Below, one piece after another: positions 1 to 8,272 of a stretch of DNA of 64,000 nt (positions are counted from its first letter, which is position 1; the number at the start of each line of letters is the position of its first letter). The notes beneath the pieces were generated by a model that was not told the origin of the DNA, did no database searches, and was given only the letters and a program-made list of their open reading frames with translations. The position numbers and the translations under genes are program-made. The stretch is from an uncultured Phocaeicola sp. (GTDB lineage: Bacteria > Bacteroidota > Bacteroidia > Bacteroidales > Bacteroidaceae). The stretch spans positions 62,001 through 126,000 of the forward strand of contig CAOYQO010000002.1 of NCBI GenBank assembly GCA_948566455.1. Reading direction: 5' to 3'.

Positions 1-198
1 TTGATTTATCAATGCACTAAAATATCCCCCTACCCTTTGCTGATATTCTGCCACATAAAAGTATCCTTTTGCTTGGGAAATAAGATAAGCAAATTGCCGT
101 TTTGAAAAACTATCCAAATCAAAACATATCTGTTCTATTTCCATAATCGACGGAATATCATTAATTACCGCCGGACGGAGTATAAATCTCGGTTCCAT
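1..198 (-). CDS. GNAT-family N-acetyltransferase (3' part outside window)
   Basis: The ATG is at 196-198 on the minus strand and 66 residues are visible before the left edge. The opening MEPRFILRPAV and the following DIPSIMEIEQICFD are typical of the first strand and helix of RimI-like GNAT acetyltransferases, and YFYVAEYQQRVGGYFSA fits the next strands. The acetyl-CoA loop lies outside the window, so the family call rests on the N-terminus. It begins 5 bp after the ATP-grasp gene ends, so the two are almost certainly co-transcribed. Acetyltransferase and RimK-like ligase pairs of this kind have been proposed to make or cap small peptides or amides. The substrate is unknown. Confidence 0.72.
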   Translation of the reverse strand, partial: MEPRFILRPAVINDIPSIMEIEQICFDLDSFSKRQFAYLISQAKGYFYVAEYQQRVGGYFSALINQ

Positions 199-203
199 AC
201 AGA

Positions 204-1670
204 TTAGAAACGTCTGATATCCAGTATACGCCAGAAGTTATTCAACAACCGGTAGTAAAGTTCATCTCCCAGAATCGCATCTTCCAATCCATGGTCAATG
301 CTGGGATTATCATTAATCTCAATAACAATAGCACGGTCATTTACCATTTTCAAGTCTACTCCATACAATCCCTTCCCAATAAAAGAAGCTGCACGCAACG
401 CTGTATCCAGAACCTTACGCGGCACTTGATAAATAGGAATCGTCTCTACCAGTCCGCAACGGCTTCGTCCGGAAGCATAGTGACAATAGATTTGCCAATG
501 TCCTTTAGCCATATAGTATTTACATGCATACAAAGGTTCCCCGTTCAAAATACCGATACGCCAATCGAAATCTGTCGAAGTGAACTCTTGGGCCAACAGA
601 ATAGACGATTTATCAAACAAGACTTTCAGAGCTTCATCCAGTTCTTCTTTATTATTCACCTTCTTCATTCCAATGGAGAAAGAACCATCCGGAATTTTCA
701 AAATAAAAGGACTACCAAGCTGTTCAGTAATCTCCTCATAGGAATTGACGTTCGATTTAAACAGCAGCATGGAGAGTGGCGCTGGAATCTTTTCTTTTTC
801 AAATAATTCTTTTAAATAAACCTTATTAGTACAGCGGATAATAGATTGCGGATCATCAATAACAGCCAGTCCGTTTTGTGTAGCCAATTGAGAAAGACGG
901 AATGTATAATGATTCAATGAAGTCGTGGTACGAATAAATAAGGCATCAAATTCCATCAGCCGTGTAGCGTCTTCTTCTGTCAGTAGTTCGGCATGGATAT
1001 CCATTTTTTTAGCCAACTCAAGTAACTTGTGAAGTGCTTTTTTATCACTTGGAGGGAATTTTTCATTCGGGTCATAGAGTATAGCCAAATTATACCGTGC
1101 AGATTTTGAAGCCTGAGGGTTACGCCATACCTTTCTGTTAAACAAGTCCAAGGCATTGGCAAAATAATCTTCTTCCTCATTATTCAATGAACTTAATGGT
1201 AAGAACTGAATATTTTCTATCTGGTTTTTATGCCGCGTATTCAGCGTAACTCGCAATAAAGGGGCCGGATAGTTTTCAAAGATGAAGCGGGCAATACGCT
1301 CCAACCCTTTCTCTTTACACGTACCGAAGTATACATTCAAATACCAAAGATCATCAGTTATATCATTTTTCTGAATCCACTGGTAACAGAGTTTCTGAAG
1401 ACTGCTATCCATACGGATACCTGTACCTGCTTCCACCTTATTAATAATATCAACTCCGGGAATGACTTTATGCCCCCTCGTCTGGGCTAATAGTGAGCAA
1501 TAATAGCCTTCGGAGTTATAGCTATAATCATTACTCAGGTTAATTACCAACTTACGATCCTTTCCTGATGATTTATACTTCAGGTAGTCGGATACGGTTA
1601 AAATGCTGTTTGTTTTGGAATATGGCTTCCAATCATCCAAGCTGTCTACAAGGATCAATACATTATTCAT
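204..1670 (-). CDS. RimK-like ATP-grasp ligase with N-terminal RLAN domain
   Basis: A 488-residue protein in two parts. Residues 1 to about 170 match the RLAN (RimK-like ATP-grasp N-terminal) domain, including the SYNSEGYYCSLLAQTRGHK stretch. From about residue 285 there is an ATP-grasp fold with a nucleotide loop around 325-335 (KIPDGSFSIGM), GVDLK at 437-441 and the metal-binding EINDNPSID at 451-459. ATP-grasp enzymes of this group join a carboxylate to an amine through an acyl-phosphate. RimK itself adds glutamate to ribosomal protein S6, but RLAN proteins sit in operons with acetyltransferases and probably make another small product. Here the partner is the GNAT gene 5 bp downstream. Cytoplasmic; substrate not predictable. 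Confidence 0.85.
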   Translation of the reverse strand: MNNVLILVDSLDDWKPYSKTNSILTVSDYLKYKSSGKDRKLVINLSNDYSYNSEGYYCSLLAQTRGHKVIPGVDIINKVEAGTGIRMDSSLQKLCYQWIQKNDITDDLWYLNVYFGTCKEKGLERIARFIFENYPAPLLRVTLNTRHKNQIENIQFLPLSSLNNEEEDYFANALDLFNRKVWRNPQASKSARYNLAILYDPNEKFPPSDKKALHKLLELAKKMDIHAELLTEEDATRLMEFDALFIRTTTSLNHYTFRLSQLATQNGLAVIDDPQSIIRCTNKVYLKELFEKEKIPAPLSMLLFKSNVNSYEEITEQLGSPFILKIPDGSFSIGMKKVNNKEELDEALKVLFDKSSILLAQEFTSTDFDWRIGILNGEPLYACKYYMAKGHWQIYCHYASGRSRCGLVETIPIYQVPRKVLDTALRAASFIGKGLYGVDLKMVNDRAIVIEINDNPSIDHGLEDAILGDELYYRLLNNFWRILDIRRF

Positions 1671-1716
1671 TTTGTCTCTTTAAAAAAGTGCCCGAAAGTA
1701 GTGAATTAAATAATAC

Positions 1717-1726
1717 GTGATATCAC
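1717..1726. promoter_or_regulatory. 10-bp perfect palindrome in a divergent intergenic region
   Basis: GTGATATCAC lies between the leftward ATP-grasp gene and the rightward PepSY-like gene. It could be an operator for either. It resembles a Crp half-site pair but the spacing (2 bp) is wrong for Crp. No clear Bacteroides -7 element was found beside it. Confidence 0.25.
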
Positions 1727-1816
1727 AGACTCAATAATTATTTTATAGAGTCAAAAAGTTACAAACAAAAGCTTCTTCAGGTTGTTTCTATTAGCAACTA
1801 AAAACAGTCCTTGATT

Positions 1817-2302
1817 ATGAAAAAGTTTAAATTCAATTTATTGGCAGGCTTGTTATTGCTGATATCTGCATCCGTATGTGCACAAAATGCTCCGGAAAAA
1901 GTACAAGAAGCTTTCAAAAAGATGTATCCAAAAGTGACCACCGTGGAATGGGAGCATAAAGGTGATTACCACATTGTCGGATTTGTTTCAGATAGTCATG
2001 ATATGAACGTCTGGTTTGGTAACAATGCCCGATGGATAATGACAGAGACAAATGTAGAAAGCCTGGAAGAAGTCCCTGCTCCCATAGCTAAAGCATTCAT
2101 GCAGACAGAGACACCTCCCATACAAATCAGATATATAAAGATTATTACCTTTCCTAAAATGCCTACCGTAGTAATCATTGATATAGAAGAATATAATTCT
2201 AACAGAGAAATTCAGCTTTTCTATGCTCCTGACGGTAAACTACTACAGAGTCTTGATGTATCCGGTGGTGATGGAGAAATCTATCCCGAATTATTTGGGT
2301 AA
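1817..2302 (+). CDS. PepSY-like secreted protein
   Basis: 161 residues. The ATG at 1817 is preferred over the TTG two codons upstream because it gives a standard signal peptide (MKKFKFNLLAGLLLLISASVCA, cleavage probably after CA). The mature part starts APEKVQEAFKKMYPKVTTVEWEHK, the pattern of the Bacteroidetes PepSY-like (DUF2874/BLIP-like) proteins, followed by a second related half after VPAPIAKAFMQ. These are small periplasmic proteins, often near two-component systems, with no defined biochemical role. It precedes the small gene at 2383 on the same strand and may be co-transcribed with it and rpiA. Confidence 0.8.
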   Translation: MKKFKFNLLAGLLLLISASVCAQNAPEKVQEAFKKMYPKVTTVEWEHKGDYHIVGFVSDSHDMNVWFGNNARWIMTETNVESLEEVPAPIAKAFMQTETPPIQIRYIKIITFPKMPTVVIIDIEEYNSNREIQLFYAPDGKLLQSLDVSGGDGEIYPELFG

Positions 2303-2382
2303 TATAAAATTCTTACCAAATAGAAAACAATTGCACAAAACAGTGTGTTATCTATTAAAATAACTATAAAAAAGCATGACTT

Positions 2383-2553
2383 ATGAATAGACGTTCACAG
2401 CTGGAGCATGAAGTATCATTAGCTCAAAAACGTATCAAAGAAGCTCCCAAAGATACGCCGGCAAACATCAGAAAAATTTGGGAACAAGAGTTAGTTGAAC
2501 TCGAAGTAGAGTTGAACAATCTGACTGACGACGAGGAAGACAATAACGATTAA
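2383..2553 (+). CDS. small charged hypothetical protein upstream of rpiA
   Basis: A 56-codon open frame, MNRRSQLEHEVSLAQKR at the start and an acidic tail ending DDEEDNND. It is rich in Glu, Lys and Gln and probably helical. There are no Cys residues and no membrane segment. It ends 10 bp before the rpiA start and has the codon use of its neighbours, which supports it being real despite its length. I do not recognise a family and infer no function beyond co-transcription with rpiA. Confidence 0.55.
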   Translation: MNRRSQLEHEVSLAQKRIKEAPKDTPANIRKIWEQELVELEVELNNLTDDEEDNND

Positions 2554-2563
2554 CGCTCTAACT

Positions 2564-3265
2564 ATGAAATGGGATAATCAACTGATAAATCATTTGCAAT
2601 GGTCGAATGCAATTATCAATCGTGAAGGAAAAGAAATCGTAGCGCGGGAAATTGCTGCAATGGCGGAAGAAGGTGATGTGATTGGGGCTGGTTCCGGCTC
2701 TACTGTCTACCTTACATTATTTGCATTAGCGGAACGTATTCGCAAAGAATCTCTGCACATAGAGGTTATCCCTGCCTCTGCTGAAATTTCCATGACCTGC
2801 ATACAACTGGGTATACCACAAACTACTCTTTGGAATAAACGTCCGGACTGGGCTTTTGATGGTGCTGATGAAGTAGATCCGGAACGGAGTCTGATAAAAG
2901 GACGTGGTGGAGCCATGTTCAAAGAAAAACTTCTGATAAAAAGTAGTGGTAAGAGTTTCATTATTATTGACGACACAAAACTGGTTGATCATTTGGGGAG
3001 CCGCTTTCCAATACCTGTAGAAGTCTTCCCAAGCGCATTGACTTTTGTAGAGAGTGAGATGCGGCGATTAGGAGCTTCTGAAATAACACTGCGTCTTGCC
3101 GGTGGAAAAGATGGACCTGTTCTGACTGAAAATGGTAATTTTATTCTTGATACCCGCTTCAGTTACATTGATCCTTCTTTGGAAGAAAATCTAAAAATGA
3201 TTACCGGAGTAATTGAAAGCGGACTTTTTATCGGATATGATGTTGAAATAGTAGTTGCAAAATAA
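2564..3265 (+). CDS. rpiA: ribose-5-phosphate isomerase A
   Basis: Interconverts ribose 5-phosphate and ribulose 5-phosphate in the non-oxidative pentose phosphate pathway; cytosolic. 233 residues, the usual family length. Hallmarks seen: GAGSGSTVYL near residue 40 (phosphate-binding loop), DGADEVDP near residue 104 (the DGADE signature with catalytic acids), KGRGGAMFKEKL, and a C-terminal KMITGVIESGLF. The ATG at 2564 follows the small upstream gene by 10 bp. The stop codon overlaps the first bases of a strong hairpin terminator. Confidence 0.95.
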   Translation: MKWDNQLINHLQWSNAIINREGKEIVAREIAAMAEEGDVIGAGSGSTVYLTLFALAERIRKESLHIEVIPASAEISMTCIQLGIPQTTLWNKRPDWAFDGADEVDPERSLIKGRGGAMFKEKLLIKSSGKSFIIIDDTKLVDHLGSRFPIPVEVFPSALTFVESEMRRLGASEITLRLAGGKDGPVLTENGNFILDTRFSYIDPSLEENLKMITGVIESGLFIGYDVEIVVAK

Positions 3266-3307
3266 GACAACAGTTGTCGCAAAGAATGTGACAACTGTTG
3301 TCTTATT
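3261..3307. terminator. bidirectional terminator between rpiA and purT
   Basis: Perfect 18-bp inverted repeat, arms 3261-3278 and 3290-3307, with an 11-nt loop. It lies between convergent genes and the arm ends are A/T-rich, so it can serve both strands. Confidence 0.85.
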
Positions 3308-3323
3308 ATATAGAAAGTAAATC

Positions 3324-4490
3324 TTAATATACCTCTACTTTTTCAGCAATACGTTTTGCCTTGTCCCGTAATGCATCCAAATCTGAATTCAGCGGTGCAT
3401 AACACAACACTACTCCCATACGACGGTTAACACGTGTTGTCGGCTTACCAAAAATACGAATATAGGTATCTTCTTCCTTTGTTACCTCCTCAACACCTCT
3501 ATAATTCGGACGTTCCTGGCTGGCAATTGTTGAGAGAATAACAGCACTGGCTCCTATCCTTTCCTGTTTGATATTTGGAATGGGCAGGCCCAGTACTGCA
3601 CGCAAATGAAGTTCAAACTCATTCAGGTTTTGTGTACCGGCTAAAGTCACCATACCCGTATCATGTGGACGCGGAGAAAGTTCCGAGAAATACACTCCAT
3701 TTTCATGACTCAAGAAAAATTCAACTCCCCAAAGACCAGCACCCGTCAGAGCGCGTGTTACTTTTTCAGCCATTTCCTGTGCTTCTTTCAAGTGAGCAGG
3801 ATCAATATGAGCCGGCTGGAAACTTTCACGATAGTCTCCTCCTTTCTGCACATGACCGATAGGAGGACAAAATAATGTAGGACCATTCTTCTGCGTTACA
3901 GTGAGCAGAGTTATTTCGCTATCAAACCTTATAAATTCTTCAATAATAAGTTCCTTTATATCACCACGACTACCGTTGCAACCATATTCCCAGGCATGTT
4001 CCAGTTCATCCGCGCTCTTCACAAGAGACTGTCCTTTTCCTGAAGAAGACATCAATGGTTTCACCACACAAGGAAAACCAATTTTCTCAGAAGCAGCTTT
4101 CAACTCATCGAAAGATTTGGCATAAAAATATTTAGCAGTTTTCAAGCCCAATTCCTGGGCAGCAAGATCACGGATAGCCTTGCGATTCATAGTAAAATTC
4201 ACAGCACGCGCACTGGGTACTACCTGAATACCTTCTTTTTCAAAACCATAAAGACGCTCTGTGCGGATGGCCTCAATTTCCGGTACAATAATATCCGGCT
4301 GATGTTTGCGTACTACACGTTCCAAAGCATCGCCGTCAAGCATACTGAACACCTCACACTCATCAGCCACTTGCATGGCAGGCGCTCCGGCATAGGAATC
4401 GCAGGCAATGATATATTGGCCTTTGCGTTGGGCAGAAATAACGAACTCCTTACCCAGTTCACCGGAACCTAACAATAAAATTTTCTTCAT
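3324..4490 (-). CDS. purT: formate-dependent phosphoribosylglycinamide formyltransferase
   Basis: ATP-grasp enzyme that makes formyl-GAR from GAR, formate and ATP in purine synthesis, the folate-independent alternative to PurN. 388 residues, full length. The N-terminus MKKILLLGSGELGKEF is the preATP-grasp Rossmann part; VKPLMSSSGKGQS is the nucleotide loop near residue 155; ELSPRPHDTGMVTL carries metal ligands near residue 270; NRRMGVVL is in the C-terminal domain. It stands alone, convergent with rpiA and separated from it by the terminator at 3261-3307. Confidence 0.95.
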   Translation of the reverse strand: MKKILLLGSGELGKEFVISAQRKGQYIIACDSYAGAPAMQVADECEVFSMLDGDALERVVRKHQPDIIVPEIEAIRTERLYGFEKEGIQVVPSARAVNFTMNRKAIRDLAAQELGLKTAKYFYAKSFDELKAASEKIGFPCVVKPLMSSSGKGQSLVKSADELEHAWEYGCNGSRGDIKELIIEEFIRFDSEITLLTVTQKNGPTLFCPPIGHVQKGGDYRESFQPAHIDPAHLKEAQEMAEKVTRALTGAGLWGVEFFLSHENGVYFSELSPRPHDTGMVTLAGTQNLNEFELHLRAVLGLPIPNIKQERIGASAVILSTIASQERPNYRGVEEVTKEEDTYIRIFGKPTTRVNRRMGVVLCYAPLNSDLDALRDKAKRIAEKVEVY

Positions 4491-4593
4491 TTTTGCTATG
4501 TGTTTATATTAAGAAGCACAAATGTACATAAAAAAATAAGTAGCTACAGCTTTAAATAATTGAAAAAACAAATGGATAGCTCATTTTTATCTG

Positions 4594-4601
4594 TATCTTT
4601 G
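4594..4601 (+). promoter_or_regulatory. Bacteroides -7 element TATCTTTG with a long leader before the cold-shock gene
   Basis: TATCTTTG matches TAnnTTTG exactly. No TTG sits at the usual 19-21 bp upstream. If used, transcription begins near 4608 and leaves about 210 nt of untranslated leader before the ATG at 4822. The leader has a 7-bp hairpin (TTTGCGG/CCGCAAA, 4652-4658 with 4663-4669) and a 6-bp one near 4782-4801. Between 4491 and 4821 I see no gene. Confidence 0.5.
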
Positions 4602-4821
4602 TACCATAAACAATAGGGTTTATTCTGAAATCTTCTTTGTGCATGTTTGCCTTTGCGGGATTCCGCAAATTATTCCATTCCAAATTTGACCTCACAATCA
4701 GCTCCTTTGTTCATTATACGATTCAATTGTTGTATGCTAGTCCTGAATGATTGCATGCTACCATTAGTCAGAAAAACTAAGTGCAGTGTTTTTAAACTGC
4801 ATAATATATAATAATTTTAGA

Positions 4822-5271
4822 ATGGCAGTAAAAAGAGTAACATCAAGTAAAAGAGACAGAGAAAAAGCGAAACAGAGTAAGCGAGAAGAAAAACAGAAAA
4901 GAAAAGAAGAACGCTTGAGCAGTGGTAGCCGTAGCTTCGAAGAGATGCTGGCATACGTAGACGAAAACGGTATTCTTCATTCTACACCCGAAGGTGTAAA
5001 GCCTAAAGAGGAAATAGATGCTTCTGAAATAGAAATATCAATTCCTAAAAAAGGCGAAGCAGAAGAAATTCTGCCTTTAAACGGACGCATTGAACATTTT
5101 AATGTATCCAGAGGTTATGGTTTTATAAAAGATTTAGGAAGTGGTGAAAAATATTTTTTCCATATTACTTCTGCTCCTGAAGGTATAACAGAAGGAGACA
5201 ACGTTACATTTGAAATTGAACGCGGTACGCGAGGTATGAACGCCGTGCGGATCTCAATCATTAATAAATAA
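4822..5271 (+). CDS. cold-shock-domain protein with basic N-terminal extension
   Basis: 149 residues from the ATG at 4822. A start at 4786 would add an unlikely hydrophobic stretch. Residues 1-35 are very basic (KRVTSSKRDREKAKQSKREEK) and probably bind RNA. The middle is acidic, and the C-terminal 65 residues form a CspA-like OB fold with the RNA-binding motifs GYGFIKD and YFFHIT. Predicted role: RNA chaperone, cytoplasmic. The RRM-type RNA-binding gene follows after 22 bp, so the two probably form one RNA-binding operon under the promoter near 4594. Confidence 0.88.
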   Translation: MAVKRVTSSKRDREKAKQSKREEKQKRKEERLSSGSRSFEEMLAYVDENGILHSTPEGVKPKEEIDASEIEISIPKKGEAEEILPLNGRIEHFNVSRGYGFIKDLGSGEKYFFHITSAPEGITEGDNVTFEIERGTRGMNAVRISIINK

Positions 5272-5293
5272 CAATTTTAACTTACAAAAAGAA

Positions 5294-5680
5294 ATGAACA
5301 TTTATGTTGCAAACTTAAGCTGGAACACAAACAGTGACAGCTTACAGGAATTATTTTCACAGTATGGCGAAGTAACTTCAGCCTACATTATTAACGACAG
5401 AGAGACGGGACGTTCACGCGGTTTCGGCTTCGTAGAAATGCCGAATGATGAAGAAGGTCAGAAGGCTATTGACACTCTTAACGAAACAGAATTTGAAGGC
5501 AAGAATATCGCAGTAAGCGTAGCTCGCCCCAGAACAGAAAGACCCGCAGGCGGCAACCGTGGTGGTGGTTACGGCGGCGGTAACCGTGGTGGCGGTTACG
5601 GCGGTGGTAACCGTGGCGGTGGTTACGGCGGCGGCAATCGTGGTGGTGGCTATGGCGGCGACCGCGGTGGAAGATATTAA
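5294..5680 (+). CDS. RRM-type RNA-binding protein with Gly-rich repeat tail
   Basis: 128 residues. Residues 1-80 are one RNA recognition motif: RNP2 is IYVANLSW at residues 3-10 and RNP1 is RGFGFVEM near residue 42. The tail is a tandem GGGYGGGNR repeat (four to five copies, about 5550-5670 in DNA), like cyanobacterial and Bacteroidetes Rbp proteins and eukaryotic glycine-rich RNA-binding proteins. Likely an RNA-binding protein acting with the cold-shock protein encoded just upstream. The repeat tail may vary in copy number between strains. A hairpin terminator follows. Confidence 0.92.
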   Translation: MNIYVANLSWNTNSDSLQELFSQYGEVTSAYIINDRETGRSRGFGFVEMPNDEEGQKAIDTLNETEFEGKNIAVSVARPRTERPAGGNRGGGYGGGNRGGGYGGGNRGGGYGGGNRGGGYGGDRGGRY

Positions 5681-5704
5681 TCTTACAGCTAAACAACAAA
5701 TGAG

Positions 5705-5737
5705 AACTGTTCGGAATAATTTCCGGACAGTTTTTTT
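5705..5737 (+). terminator. intrinsic terminator after the RRM gene
   Basis: Twelve-bp stem with one G-T pair, arms 5705-5716 and 5721-5732, followed by a run of seven T. Confidence 0.9.
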
Positions 5738-5786
5738 ATACCCCCATTCCATCTATTATATATCAATAATATCTATATTTGCATAT

Positions 5787-8156
5787 ATGACAACAAGCAA
5801 ACATATTATACTGATTATACTGACACTTTCACTGCTACTGTGCAATGTGTGCATCTACGCTGCTACAGTCAACTACTCCGTGCGCGGAAAAGTCATTGAT
5901 AAACAATCCCGGCAACCGGTAGCATACGCCAATGTAGTGGTTACAGGTATCCCAGGAAAAGGAGCATCCACAGATTCACTGGGTATATTCCATATAGAAC
6001 AAGTACCACCTGGGATTTATCGTTTCGAAGCAACGCTGATAGGATATAAAAGTGCTGTAACTTCCGAGTATCTGGTTTCTGCCTCTACACCTTTCATTGA
6101 GATTGAGATGGAAGAAGATGAAAATATGCTGGCTGCAATTGTGGTTACCCCCTCTCCTTTCAGGAAAACGGTGGAGAGTCCGGTAAGTATGCGTATTATT
6201 GGGCTACAAGAGATAGAAAAAAGTCCGGGTGGAAACCGGGATATTTCGCGAATTGTGCGGGCATATCCAGGTGTATCGTTCTCACCTATCGGATACAGAA
6301 ACGATTTGATTGTACGGGGTGGATCACCTTCGGAAAATCGTTTCTATATGGATGGAATAGAAATCCCGAATATCAATCACTTTGCTACACAAGGAGCATC
6401 AGGTGGCCCGGTTAGCATCGTTAATGCAGATTTGATACGGGAAATCAGTTTCTATACCGGAGCATTTCCTGCGGATCGTTCCGGAGCAATGAGTTCTGTA
6501 TTAGATTTCCGTTTGAGAGATGGTAATCCGGATAAACAGACTTATAAAGCAACCTTGGGAGCTTCCGAAGTATCCTTCAGTGGTAACGGACACCTGAGTG
6601 ATAAAACGACGTACCTGTTCTCTATCCGACAATCGTATCTGCAATTATTATTCAAGGCATTGGGCCTACCTTTCCTGCCTAATTTCATTGACGGGCAATT
6701 CAAACTAAAGACAAAATTATCAGCACATGATGAACTGACTGTACTGGGTCTGGTAGGAATTGATAAAATGAAACTGAACACGGACGAGAAAGGAGAAGAT
6801 GCGGAATATATATTAAGTTATCTCCCTACCATTCATCAGGAAACATTCACCATAGGAGCATCTTATCGCCATTATGCAGGAAAACACGTACAGACACTCA
6901 CGCTAAGTCATAATTATCTGAATAACCGTAATGTGAAATATCTGAATAACGATGATTCTTCCGAAGATAATCTAACCCTCCGTCTGCGATCTGTAGAGCA
7001 AAAGACTACCTTTCGTTTCGAAAATCGAACAAGACTGGGGCAATGGACTTTGAAAGAAGGTGCCGAAGTAAATTATTCTAATTATACCAACCGCACCAAA
7101 CAACGGATACTCAGTTCCAGTTCTATTTACCATACTGATTTGAACATATTCAGCTGGGGTGGCTTCTTCTCCACAGACTATATCAGCACGAATAAACGGT
7201 TCTCCGCTTCAGCAGGTATCCGGACAGATGGCAATAATTACAATCAGGAAATGAAGGAGTTATGGAAGCAACTTTCTCCCCGTTTTTCATTATCCTATGA
7301 TCTTACCAAACAATGGGCATTAAGTGGAAGTGCAGGTTTATACTATCAACTCCCCCCATATACAGCTTTAGGATTTAAAGACAATGACGGCATCTATATA
7401 AATAAGAACCTTAAATACATGCAGGTTTTGGAAACCAGTCTTGGGCTTGATTGGCATTTGGAGGACAGGTTGATGATCTCGGCAGAAGGATTCCTCAAAC
7501 AATATGGACGCATGCCCCTTTCCGTACGGGATAATATCCCATTGGCATGTAAAGGAGATGATTATGGTACTGTAGGTAATGAAGTACTGATTCCTACAGA
7601 GCGTGGACGAGCTTATGGCATAGAAACCATGTTGCGTTGGCAAGTACCGGGACAATTTAATTTTGTATCTTCACTCACGTTATTTCGTAGTGAATTCCGT
7701 GATATCCCCTCTGCGTGGGATAATCGTTTTATCCTCAACGTCAGTGGCACCTACAATCTGCCTCGCCGTTGGAGCATTGGAGGCAAACTCAGTTATATCG
7801 GTGGTGCTCCTTATACTCCTTATGATGAAGATAAGTCTTCATTGGTTGAAGCATGGAATGCGCAAGGACGTCCCTATTATGATTATTCAAAGTATAATAC
7901 GGAACGACTTCCCAACTTTGCCCAATTCGATGTTCGTATAGATAAGTCTTTCTATTTCCATCGTTGCATGGTAGGCTTTTACATTGATATACAGAATATA
8001 ACAGGAAGCAAACTGAAACAGCAGGATGTGATTATGAGTACAGGAGTTATTGAAAATCCTTCTGCTCCCATTGGAGAACAAAGATATAAAATGAAGTATT
8101 TAAAACAGGAAAGTGGAACAGTTTTACCGTCAATCGGACTTACGGTGGAGTTCTAA
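5787..8156 (+). CDS. TonB-dependent outer-membrane receptor with carboxypeptidase-like N-domain
   Basis: 789 residues from the ATG at 5787. The frame is open back to 5559 only because it runs through the repeat tail of the preceding gene. Signal peptide about residues 1-27. Residues 30-115 form the CarboxypepD_reg-like domain common in Bacteroidetes receptors (VRGKVIDKQSRQPVAYANV). The plug follows (NRDISRIVRAYPGV, DLIVRGGSPSENRFYMDGIEI), then a long beta-barrel ending in TVEF with a terminal Phe. No SusD partner lies next to it, so it is more like a metal, siderophore or vitamin receptor than a Sus glycan importer. Ligand unknown. Confidence 0.9.
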   Translation: MTTSKHIILIILTLSLLLCNVCIYAATVNYSVRGKVIDKQSRQPVAYANVVVTGIPGKGASTDSLGIFHIEQVPPGIYRFEATLIGYKSAVTSEYLVSASTPFIEIEMEEDENMLAAIVVTPSPFRKTVESPVSMRIIGLQEIEKSPGGNRDISRIVRAYPGVSFSPIGYRNDLIVRGGSPSENRFYMDGIEIPNINHFATQGASGGPVSIVNADLIREISFYTGAFPADRSGAMSSVLDFRLRDGNPDKQTYKATLGASEVSFSGNGHLSDKTTYLFSIRQSYLQLLFKALGLPFLPNFIDGQFKLKTKLSAHDELTVLGLVGIDKMKLNTDEKGEDAEYILSYLPTIHQETFTIGASYRHYAGKHVQTLTLSHNYLNNRNVKYLNNDDSSEDNLTLRLRSVEQKTTFRFENRTRLGQWTLKEGAEVNYSNYTNRTKQRILSSSSIYHTDLNIFSWGGFFSTDYISTNKRFSASAGIRTDGNNYNQEMKELWKQLSPRFSLSYDLTKQWALSGSAGLYYQLPPYTALGFKDNDGIYINKNLKYMQVLETSLGLDWHLEDRLMISAEGFLKQYGRMPLSVRDNIPLACKGDDYGTVGNEVLIPTERGRAYGIETMLRWQVPGQFNFVSSLTLFRSEFRDIPSAWDNRFILNVSGTYNLPRRWSIGGKLSYIGGAPYTPYDEDKSSLVEAWNAQGRPYYDYSKYNTERLPNFAQFDVRIDKSFYFHRCMVGFYIDIQNITGSKLKQQDVIMSTGVIENPSAPIGEQRYKMKYLKQESGTVLPSIGLTVEF

Positions 8157-8168
8157 TAAAAAAAAACA

Positions 8169-8244
8169 CTTATAGCTGCGTTGCCCCTCACTTATATAAG
8201 CGTAAGCTTGCGCTTATATAAGTGAGGGGCAACGCAGCTATAAG
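8169..8244. terminator. long perfect palindrome between convergent genes (22-bp repeat family)
   Basis: Perfect 34-bp arms 8169-8202 and 8211-8244 around an 8-nt centre. On the minus strand the stem is followed by a run of T (the A-run at 8158-8166), so it can terminate the DUF4301 gene. The right arm contains ATAAGTG and ATAAGCG words 22 bp apart, the phasing also seen at 48339-48450. Confidence 0.75.
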
Positions 8245-8272
8245 CGTCGACCTACGCAGCCGCAAGTATCAT

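Noticed and set aside
1717..1726. Crp site
   Set aside because: Half-sites are 2 bp apart rather than 6; kept only as an unspecified palindrome.
5414..5752. Antisense frames with Thr/Ala- or His/Arg-rich repeats
   Set aside because: Shadows of the GGGYGGGNR repeat on the opposite strand.
5559..5786. N-terminal extension of the TonB receptor frame
   Set aside because: It is the shifted frame of the Gly-rich repeat of the RRM gene and crosses its terminator; the signal peptide begins at 5787.
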